Below are positions 1-5,196 of a stretch of 9,120 nt of DNA, piece by piece. Every line of letters starts with the position of its first letter. Position 1 is the stretch's first letter. The notes below the pieces were generated by a model. It saw nothing but the letters and a program-made list of their open reading frames with translations, did no database searches and was not told the origin of the DNA. The translations under genes and the position numbers were made by a program. The stretch is taken from assembly GCA_903970455.1 (NCBI GenBank), contig CAJCIW010000081.1, positions 1 through 9,120 of the forward strand. The letters are read 5' to 3'. This stretch comes from Verrucomicrobiota bacterium (lineage in GTDB: Bacteria; Chlamydiota; Chlamydiia; Chlamydiales; Rhabdochlamydiaceae).

Positions 1-405
1 TTGCCTTCCATCTATTTTGGGCTCTCTGCTTTCGGAATGCCCAGCCCAGATCCCGAACGTCCCTCCGCTCAATGGGGAATCCCTTTGCAAGGGAAATATG
101 CCGATTTGGCCTTTGAGATTTTGGCGATCGTCACCGACCCCCTTGTTGCCGATTTGTTTTCCGTAAAACGGATTGACGTCTCCAATGCTTTTGCTGAGAG
201 CTATGGAACACGTGAGATTGTCATAATTACAGAAGAACTTTGTATCTTAAGGCTCAGTACGAAAAATTATAGGCAGGATTTAGGAAACTATTTAAAATTG
301 CGCGATCAATTGCTGCAGAAGGAAAAGAAGGGCGGATCCGATAGGAGAGAGAAGGTGATCGATTTCCGCATTCAAAAGCTCGCTTTTATTGACGAATCCC
401 TTTAG
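1..405 (+). CDS. ftsQ: FtsQ/DivIB-like cell division protein, C-terminal part (5' truncated by window)
   Basis: The reading frame is open from the first base to the TAG at 403-405, so this is the last 134 codons or so of a longer gene. The visible part resembles the C-terminal beta domain of FtsQ/DivIB. It starts with a Gly/Pro-rich stretch (about residues 9-31) and a helix-like segment (33-53). Next come alternating beta strands (56-60, 72-86), a helix (92-107), and a final strand KVIDFRIQKLAF (118-129) like the 'iDLR' strand that ends FtsQ family members. FtsQ is a single-pass inner-membrane divisome protein; its membrane anchor and POTRA domain would lie upstream of the window. Chlamydiae lack FtsZ but keep several later divisome proteins, so retention fits. 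No true start codon can be assigned. The family call rests on architecture rather than a catalytic motif, so it is moderate. The next gene, cutA, follows after 62 nt with no visible terminator. Confidence 0.6.
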   Translation: MPSIYFGLSAFGMPSPDPERPSAQWGIPLQGKYADLAFEILAIVTDPLVADLFSVKRIDVSNAFAESYGTREIVIITEELCILRLSTKNYRQDLGNYLKLRDQLLQKEKKGGSDRREKVIDFRIQKLAFIDESL

Positions 406-467
406 AGAGGAACCACAAACTCAGCTTCTGTCGATTTTTGGTCACTCTCTTAAACTCATAGGTTTCT

Positions 468-806
468 ATGTCTTCCAAAAACTCTCTCATCCTGATTCTT
501 TGGACATGTGCTACGCTGGAAGAAGCAAGGAGGATTTGCAAAGAGCTCGTCGAGCAAAAACTAGTCGCATGCGCCAACATCATTCCTCATGTCGAATCGA
601 TTTATTTTTGGGAAAATAAAGTTGAAAATGGGAATGAGTCGAAGGTTTTCTTAAAAACAGTGGAGCGCCATTTTGAGGCTGTAAGAGACTATATTATAAA
701 GCATTGTTCTTACGATATTCCCGAAGTTTCCCAACTCTCTATCCCCAATGGGAATCCCGATTATTTCCGCTGGGTCGAAGAGGCTGTCCAAGTAAAGATT
801 TCATAG
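468..806 (+). CDS. cutA: CutA1 family divalent-ion tolerance protein
   Basis: The 112-aa product has the length and full signature of CutA1, a small trimeric cytoplasmic protein with a ferredoxin-like fold. The N-terminal strand and helix (residues 7-31) lead into LVACANIIPHVESIYFW (32-48), the family hallmark, with the conserved Cys35-x-Asn37 and aromatic Tyr46/Trp48. A charged beta hairpin (50-59) is followed by the conserved FLKT strand (61-64) and YDIPE (82-86). CutA1 was named for copper tolerance in Escherichia coli, but its biochemical role is unsettled, so no substrate is assigned. The ATG at 468 gives the normal family length. The Shine-Dalgarno upstream is weak, with only a TAGG-like stretch about 6 nt before the ATG. 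The gene sits between the ftsQ-like gene and the leader of khpA. Confidence 0.93.
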   Translation: MSSKNSLILILWTCATLEEARRICKELVEQKLVACANIIPHVESIYFWENKVENGNESKVFLKTVERHFEAVRDYIIKHCSYDIPEVSQLSIPNGNPDYFRWVEEAVQVKIS

Positions 807-986
807 ACTCAAATGATCGGTAAGTGATAAATTCTCGAGCTGAGAGAGCTTTTTCGCAAGAAGCGAAGAATTTATATTAAAGAAATTTGCGAATAGGCCC
901 GATCATTACCCATATCTTCCGTTTCTAGAGGGAAGATGTGTGTAATGATCGGGCGGATAGGTTCAAAAAACTTAACTTGTGGAACG
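807..986 (+). promoter_or_regulatory. Structured leader upstream of khpA
   Basis: This 180-nt gap between cutA and khpA has no convincing gene. It holds three copies of the 9-mer AATGATCGG or its complement: forward at 812-820, reverse complement at 899-907, and forward at 944-952. The last two are the base of the hairpin at 898-953. The first copy could pair with the same middle copy, so two structures are mutually exclusive on paper. Several short GCGAA/TTCGC pairs (about 853-857, 866-870, 888-892) allow further alternatives. A weak -10-like TATTAA lies at 875-880 with only a poor -35 about 17 nt upstream. If used, it would place the hairpin almost at the 5' end of the transcript. Confidence 0.4.
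898..953 (+). repeat. Long hairpin (inverted repeat) upstream of khpA
   Basis: Positions 898-920 pair with 931-953 around a 10-nt loop (921-930). Of the 23 opposed positions, 21 are Watson-Crick, one is a T/G (wobble in RNA, 913/938) and one is a mismatch (910/941). The outer arm is CCCGATCATTAC. No T-run follows on either strand: the downstream bases are CGGATAGGTTC, then an A-run. It therefore does not look like a standard intrinsic terminator. It ends 33 nt before the khpA start codon, which suggests a leader structure, an mRNA-stabilising 5' stem, or a palindromic repeat element. Confidence 0.75.
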
Positions 987-1217
987 ATGAAAGAGTTCAT
1001 TGCTTATTTAATAAAAAATCTCGTTGATCAACCTGATGCGGTCGAAGTGCAAGTTTTTGACGGGCAGCAAGGGACGGTTGTCGAAGTCAAGGTATCAGCA
1101 GAGGATATCGCCAAGGTGGTCGGCAAACAAGGACGGACAATCAAATCACTTCGAACAATTGCCATGACTGTTGGCGCTCGTTTTGGCCGGCGTGTCAGAT
1201 TAGAATTGATCCACTAA
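987..1217 (+). CDS. khpA: KH-domain RNA-binding protein KhpA (YlqC family)
   Basis: The 76-aa product is a single type II KH domain with the GxxG RNA-binding loop G46-K47-Q48-G49 inside VVGKQGRTIKSLRTI (44-58). This is the typical KhpA/YlqC signature and length. A helix (2-13) and strand (18-24) precede it, and a strand RRVRLELI (68-75) ends it. KhpA is a cytoplasmic RNA chaperone that, in Gram-positive bacteria, pairs with KhpB/Jag; no khpB is present here. I chose the ATG at 987 because it gives the normal family N-terminus, MKEFIAYLIKNLV. The frame extends upstream to an ATG at 936, but that would start inside the hairpin and add 17 residues not typical of the family. The Shine-Dalgarno is poor (GTGGA, about 4 nt upstream). 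Confidence 0.9.
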   Translation: MKEFIAYLIKNLVDQPDAVEVQVFDGQQGTVVEVKVSAEDIAKVVGKQGRTIKSLRTIAMTVGARFGRRVRLELIH

Positions 1218-1237
1218 CAGGCTGCTGTCTATTAATT

Positions 1238-1264
1238 TTGCTGTTTTAAAAAATATGTTATGAT
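1238..1264 (+). promoter_or_regulatory. Candidate sigma-70/sigma-66-type promoter for rsbV-miaA
   Basis: TTGCTG (1238-1243) and TATGAT (1259-1264) are separated by 15 nt in an AT-rich stretch between khpA and rsbV. The -10 matches TATAAT at 5 of 6 positions, the -35 matches only its TTG half, and the spacer is short. Transcription would start near 1271 and give a leader of about 30 nt. A small 5-bp stem GCTCT/AGAGC (1270-1274 with 1285-1289) would partly cover the GGAGAG (1283-1288) that serves as the rsbV ribosome binding site. Confidence 0.4.
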
Positions 1265-1299
1265 ATTCTGCTCTTAAAGCATGGAGAGCGAAACGCAAA

Positions 1300-1644
1300 A
1301 TGGGATTGAGCATTTTAGTCGTGCAAAGTGGAGATAAGCGGATTCTAAGGTTGGAAGGGCGATTGGATGATCAGACTGCCCCTTCATTGGCTAAAGAACT
1401 CGATTCCTGCCTTCTCATGCACTATCGGAAAATCCTTCTTGATATGACGGGTATCGAAGATATTTCCGAAAAAGGGATGCAGGCGCTTCTTTTGGAGACT
1501 AACAAGTTCAAAGAGGCGAGAGGGTGCTTAGGTTTAAGCAATGCTAGCGATCCCCTGATGAAAAAATTAATGACTGCCGGCTTCCATCGTGACCTCCTCA
1601 TCTTTTCCGATGAGCGGACAGCGATGAAGGCCATGTCCTCATAA
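1300..1644 (+). CDS. rsbV: STAS-domain anti-sigma factor antagonist (RsbV-like)
   Basis: The 114-aa product is a single STAS domain. In the partner-switching scheme, an unphosphorylated RsbV-type protein binds an RsbW-type kinase/anti-sigma factor and frees the sigma factor; phosphorylation on a Ser switches it off. The diagnostic strands ILRLEGRLDDQTAPSL (15-30) and KILLDMTGIEDISEKGMQALL (44-64) are clear. The latter aligns without gaps to the SpoIIAA/RsbV pattern D-[LM]-[ST]-G-[VI]-x-x-[IM]-D-S-[ST]-G-L. In that alignment the phospho-Ser falls on Glu57, with Ser56 in the usual Asp place and Lys58 next. The switch may therefore be locked, mimicked, or moved to Ser56. GGAGAG at 1283-1288 is a reasonable ribosome binding site. 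miaA starts 12 nt after the stop, so the two are probably co-transcribed. No kinase or phosphatase partner lies in the window. Confidence 0.85.
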   Translation: MGLSILVVQSGDKRILRLEGRLDDQTAPSLAKELDSCLLMHYRKILLDMTGIEDISEKGMQALLLETNKFKEARGCLGLSNASDPLMKKLMTAGFHRDLLIFSDERTAMKAMSS

Positions 1645-1656
1645 GGGTGAGTACAC

Positions 1657-2691
1657 ATGGGATCTTCCGGGCTGACATTTGAAGATAAAGAATTGCAGAT
1701 CCTGTTAACCCACTTCACCCTGCCGGAAAAACAAAAACTCGGCCCGCGCTCCAAAAAAAAGAAAATCATCATCATCGCCGGACCGACAGGTGTTGGCAAA
1801 ACGAAGCTTTCTTTATTCATTGCCAAAGCCATTGGAGGACAAATTGTCTCAGCGGACTCGATGCAAGTCTACCGCGGCATGGATATCGGCACTGCAAAAC
1901 CCACCCTAGAGGAGAGAAGGACAGTCCACCATCATCTTATCGACAGCCGCGACCTCGATGAAACTTTCAATGTTGTTGAATACTATCATGAGGCTTGCCA
2001 GGCAATTAAAGAGATTTTTGATAAAGGCGCCGTCCCTATCATCGTCGGAGGAACGGGTTTCTATATTCATTCTTTGATCTACGGCCCTCCAAGCGGCCCC
2101 CCCTCCGACCCCGATTTGCGAAAAACTCTTGAAGAGGAAATGGCATCGAAAGGGACGCAATCGATGTATGACAGATTGAAAGAGCTCGATCCCAATTATG
2201 CCTTGACGATCACCCAAAAAGATCGGCACAAAATTATTCGAGCGTTAGAAATTCTGGCGATCACACGCCAGAAGGTTTCCGAACTTCCTCCCGTATCCTC
2301 AGACAATTCAGAGAATTATGACTTTCGCTGCTGGTTTGTCTATATGCCCCAAGAATCTCTCTACCCACGGGTCGAGATGCGCTGTGATAAAATGATCGCC
2401 GAGGGATTTCTCGAAGAAGTGAAAAGGCTCGAAAAAGAGGGTTTAAGAAAAAATTCATCCGCCTCTCAAGCTATCGGCTATAAACAATGCCTGGAATATC
2501 TAGATTCTCCCCAAAGCCAGGAAGACTGGGATCATTTCATCGATTCTTTCAAACAGGCTTCGCGCCGTTATGCCAAAAGACAATTTACATGGTTTCGAAA
2601 AGAACCCCTATTTCGCTGGTTAAACATCGACAAACTGCCCATAGAGCTTGCCGCCGAAATGCTCATCCAGGACTACGAACAAAGCTTCTAA
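1657..2691 (+). CDS. miaA: tRNA dimethylallyltransferase MiaA
   Basis: MiaA transfers a dimethylallyl group from DMAPP to N6 of adenosine 37 in tRNAs reading UNN codons, the first step toward ms2i6A. The 344-aa protein has the P-loop GPTGVGKT (42-49), then SADSMQVYRGMDIGTAKP (65-82) for substrate binding, the HHHLID element (91-96) and GGTGFYI (131-137). DRHKIIRALEI (189-199), AIGYKQ (272-277) and RRYAKRQFTWFR (303-314) complete the family set. It is therefore complete and probably active. It carries about 37 residues before the first beta strand, whereas most MiaA proteins start a few residues before the P-loop. No internal ATG exists before the P-loop, and an upstream GGGTGAG (1645-1651) is a usable Shine-Dalgarno for the ATG at 1657. 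The gene sits 12 nt after rsbV. No hairpin terminator follows it, only T6A6 at 2694-2705. Confidence 0.96.
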   Translation: MGSSGLTFEDKELQILLTHFTLPEKQKLGPRSKKKKIIIIAGPTGVGKTKLSLFIAKAIGGQIVSADSMQVYRGMDIGTAKPTLEERRTVHHHLIDSRDLDETFNVVEYYHEACQAIKEIFDKGAVPIIVGGTGFYIHSLIYGPPSGPPSDPDLRKTLEEEMASKGTQSMYDRLKELDPNYALTITQKDRHKIIRALEILAITRQKVSELPPVSSDNSENYDFRCWFVYMPQESLYPRVEMRCDKMIAEGFLEEVKRLEKEGLRKNSSASQAIGYKQCLEYLDSPQSQEDWDHFIDSFKQASRRYAKRQFTWFRKEPLFRWLNIDKLPIELAAEMLIQDYEQSF

Positions 2692-2833
2692 GATTTTTTA
2701 AAAAACACCTCTGGATATTCAAAAAACTTCACTAAAATCAAGGATTGATCTAGTATTTTACGATTGGAGTTTCTATAGGAATATTTAACCTTGGAACTTT
2801 TATCCCTAAATTTCTTTCCAAATCAGTGGCAAA
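2692..2833 (+). other. Intergenic gap between miaA and the coiled-coil gene
   Basis: This AT-rich 142-nt gap holds T6A6 at 2694-2705 and a small AATCAAGGATTGATC palindrome near 2736-2750. A promoter for the downstream four-gene cluster is expected here. The only -35-like element, TTGATC at 2745-2750, has no -10 at a good distance, so I do not call one. No terminator with a GC-rich stem is visible. Confidence 0.4.
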
Positions 2834-4528
2834 ATGAACGTAGAAAATGAGTTAAGCGGCGAGTCCGAAGATGTTCTCAAAGATGAAGAAGGGTCAGAAC
2901 CCCAAGACGAGGGCGGCGAACCTGTCGCTGTTGAAGGTCAGAAGGGGGAGAAGGAAAAGCCATCCGATAGCGAGAAGAAAGGCTTTTCTTCATTTTTTGC
3001 TGATTTCGTGAAAAACTTCGATAGCGAGCCGACCGCCGAAGGGAAAATTCGCATGGGCATCGATTTCATGCGGAACGCTCTCTCTAACAGCGGAACGCCC
3101 CGTTTCAAAGATTTTTGGGAAGGAAGAAAACTCTGCCTTCCTCTTTTTAAAGAAAATCTTTCCCCAAAAGTGCGCTCCCAGTTATGGAGTTCCTATATCG
3201 AGCTTTCCACGGAAGCCAAACGGCTGAAGGAGATTCTCGACGAACAGTCCGCCTTTGCGATCGAGCAAATCGAGCTCGCGATTCAAGCTCTGGAAAGAGA
3301 TTTGGAACATTATGAACTTTTGTTGAGTCACTCTCAAGAAGCGCCGATTCAGCTCAATAGCGTCAGTTTGAAAGAGAAAGAGCAATTCTACGTGCAGATT
3401 CAAAAAGAGCTGTTGGTTCTCAACACACTTGCTTCGAAAGTGAACGCGATGCGGAAAGAAGTCGTGAAGACAGAGATGCGCATACGGATCAAAAATAAGC
3501 TGCTCGAACGGTTGTCTCTTTGCGGCGACCAGATTTTTCCCAAACGGAAGGAGCTGATCAAAAAAGTCTCTCAAGAATTCATGAGCGACGTCGATAACTT
3601 TGTCGAGTCGTACTTTCAGGATGAAGAGTTTAAAGATCTTCACCTGTATTCGCTGCGTGAAGAGATCAAGGAGCTTCAATCGATTGCGAAACAGCTCACC
3701 TTGAACACCCATGCTTTTACCGAAACGCGCGTCAAACTGAGCTCCTGCTGGGATAAAATAAAGAACAGGGAAAAAGAGCGCAAAAAAGAGGTGCAGCAGC
3801 AGAGACAGGAATTTAAGCAGAATTTTGATCTCGCCATGGAAAAGATCAAGCCCTTTGCTGAAATGTGTTCAGCCGGCGCCTCGGTGGAAGAGTGCAACAA
3901 AAAAGCGAATGAAATTCTCGATTTCATGCAAACCATAGATCTTGGACGTGATGAAGTGCGCGCCCTTAAAGATGAGATCCACAAGGCGAAACGGGGTCCT
4001 TTAGACCGAGCCCGGGAAGTGGAATTAGAGCGTCAGAAAAAAGAACGGGAAGCCGAAACAAAAAAACGGGAAACGCTCAATGCTTTGAAGGAGGAACTAA
4101 ATGCTCTCCTCACTCAATCTGATAGCCTGGAATTCGAGTTGATGGCCTCGAAACGGGATGCTTTGCATAAGCAGTTTGAAGAGATAGTGATCTCGAAGGC
4201 GGAAAAGCAGATCATCGATCGGCAGTTCAAGCAATTGAAGGATCTCCTTGATGACAAAAAAGAAAAAACACTGTTAATGCTCTCCGAAGACGATCAAAAG
4301 GCCCTCAGCGAGCTTAAAGGTGTTCTTGAAGAGCGAAAACTTCGACGCCAAGAGATAAAAAACCAACTCGAGAACTATCGCAAATTGCTCGGGGGTTCCG
4401 GATTTGATTTTGAAAAAGCGATGATGTACCGGGAAATGATCGAAGCTGAGAAAGCGACACTTGAAAAAATCAATGCTTCTATCGATGAGATCGAAGAAAA
4501 AATTGAAGAAATAGAGGCTCATGGGTGA
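2834..4528 (+). CDS. Large acidic/coiled-coil protein of unknown function
   Basis: I do not recognise a named family for this 564-aa protein; I suspect it is the chlamydial coiled-coil hypothetical found near rsfS (ybeB), but that is from memory. There is no signal peptide or membrane segment, so it should be cytoplasmic. Residues 1-50 are low-complexity and acidic (Glu/Asp/Gly/Ser/Pro). A more globular helical part follows (about 51-130, including FKDFWEGRKLCLP at 91-103). Then come long heptad-like coiled coils: roughly 130-165, 176-225, 273-330, 375-480 and 485-563. The segments at 310-325 and 395-415 are dense in Lys/Arg/Glu. Cysteines are few. The ATG at 2834 has a weak AGTGG (2825-2829) upstream and is supported by the sharp start of the acidic tail. 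Its 3' end overlaps the HAD gene by 8 nt, so the two are translationally linked. A structural or scaffold role is possible but not shown. Confidence 0.85.
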   Translation: MNVENELSGESEDVLKDEEGSEPQDEGGEPVAVEGQKGEKEKPSDSEKKGFSSFFADFVKNFDSEPTAEGKIRMGIDFMRNALSNSGTPRFKDFWEGRKLCLPLFKENLSPKVRSQLWSSYIELSTEAKRLKEILDEQSAFAIEQIELAIQALERDLEHYELLLSHSQEAPIQLNSVSLKEKEQFYVQIQKELLVLNTLASKVNAMRKEVVKTEMRIRIKNKLLERLSLCGDQIFPKRKELIKKVSQEFMSDVDNFVESYFQDEEFKDLHLYSLREEIKELQSIAKQLTLNTHAFTETRVKLSSCWDKIKNREKERKKEVQQQRQEFKQNFDLAMEKIKPFAEMCSAGASVEECNKKANEILDFMQTIDLGRDEVRALKDEIHKAKRGPLDRAREVELERQKKEREAETKKRETLNALKEELNALLTQSDSLEFELMASKRDALHKQFEEIVISKAEKQIIDRQFKQLKDLLDDKKEKTLLMLSEDDQKALSELKGVLEERKLRRQEIKNQLENYRKLLGGSGFDFEKAMMYREMIEAEKATLEKINASIDEIEEKIEEIEAHG

Positions 4529-5186
4529 AGAAACTGTTACTTGGTCCCATTTAACAGTTTTTGATCTGGATCGAACGATTGTCGCAGATAATTGTAGCTT
4601 TAATTTTTGCCGGTATTTGGTAAAAAAGAACATTCTCCCTTTTTCATCCCTCATTTATTCGTTTTTTTACTACGTTAAGTATCTTTTCTTCGGCGTCGAC
4701 CTATCCGATTTGCACAAAAATATCTTCGAGCGATCTCTGAAGGGAAGGCCTCTGGAAAAGCTGGAGGAAAATGTGGAGCCTTTTTTGCAGGAGTATCTTT
4801 TCTCCCGGATTTACCCTCCTGTGCTCGCGCAACTTCGTTTGGCCCAACACTTAGGTTATTACACTTTGATCCTTTCGAGCTCGCCTGGTTTTCTTGTCGA
4901 AAAAATCGCGCAGCTCTTAGGCGTCGACGAATGGGGGGCGACTCAATATGCCGTTGACAAGGAGAAGAAGTTGTGCCACATTACTTCTATAATGCAGGGC
5001 AAAGATAAAGCATCTTCCGTTCAGGAAGTTGCAAACAGGCTTTCCTTGAAGAAGGAACAAATTACTGCTTATTCCGATAGTTTTTTAGATCTACCCCTAT
5101 TGCTGGCCGCAGGCTGTGCGATAGCCGTGAATCCGGACCGAAAACTGCGCCGTTTTTCTCAGCAGCAGAAATGGCGAATATTGTGA
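4521..5186 (+). CDS. HAD-superfamily subfamily IB phosphatase
   Basis: The 221-aa product has all HAD phosphatase motifs. Motif I is VFDLDRTI (13-20), with nucleophile Asp15, acid/base Asp17 and Thr19. Motif II is in ILSSSP (117-122). The motif III Lys is in GKDKA (160-164). Motif IV is SDSFLDLPLL (185-194), with Asp186 and Asp190 for Mg2+. The order, and the helical cap between motifs I and II, place it in subfamily IB with SerB/CicA-like phosphatases. The cap includes a very hydrophobic aromatic stretch (about 39-58), which might touch the membrane or shape a hydrophobic pocket. The substrate cannot be read from the sequence. It overlaps the end of the coiled-coil gene by ATGGGTGA (4521-4528), with AGAGG (4513-4517) as ribosome binding site. 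Glutamine synthetase follows 10 nt later, so all are likely one transcript. The first acceptable start gives a normal family length. Confidence 0.88.
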   Translation: MGEETVTWSHLTVFDLDRTIVADNCSFNFCRYLVKKNILPFSSLIYSFFYYVKYLFFGVDLSDLHKNIFERSLKGRPLEKLEENVEPFLQEYLFSRIYPPVLAQLRLAQHLGYYTLILSSSPGFLVEKIAQLLGVDEWGATQYAVDKEKKLCHITSIMQGKDKASSVQEVANRLSLKKEQITAYSDSFLDLPLLLAAGCAIAVNPDRKLRRFSQQQKWRIL

Positions 5187-5188
5187 GG
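5184..5188 (+). promoter_or_regulatory. Shine-Dalgarno for the glutamine synthetase gene
   Basis: TGAGG overlaps the stop codon of the HAD gene (TGA at 5184-5186) and lies 8 nt before the ATG at 5197. It is among the best-placed ribosome binding sites in the window and fixes the start of the synthetase gene. Confidence 0.6.
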
Positions 5189-5196
5189 TTTTACCT

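Noticed and set aside
389..619. Open frame overlapping the ftsQ-cutA gap and the start of cutA
   Set aside because: It is out of frame with cutA, which has a full family signature. Its translation shows no motif.
898..953. Reading the khpA hairpin as an intrinsic terminator of cutA
   Set aside because: There is no T-run after the stem on either strand, so only a leader or repeat role is proposed.
936..986. Longer khpA reading frame starting at ATG 936
   Set aside because: It would start inside the right arm of the 898-953 hairpin and add 17 residues not typical of KhpA. The ATG at 987 gives the standard family N-terminus.
2694..2705. T6A6 after miaA as a terminator
   Set aside because: A self-complementary AT run without a GC-rich stem or loop is not a credible intrinsic terminator.
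2745..2790. Promoter upstream of the coiled-coil gene
   Set aside because: TTGATC at 2745-2750 has no -10-like hexamer at 16-18 nt. The TATAGG and TATTTA further downstream are at wrong distances.
3182..3712. 176-codon - strand open frame opposite the coiled-coil gene
   Set aside because: Its Leu/Phe/Gln-rich translation is what the complement of a Lys/Glu-rich coiled coil produces, and it has no ribosome binding site or motif.
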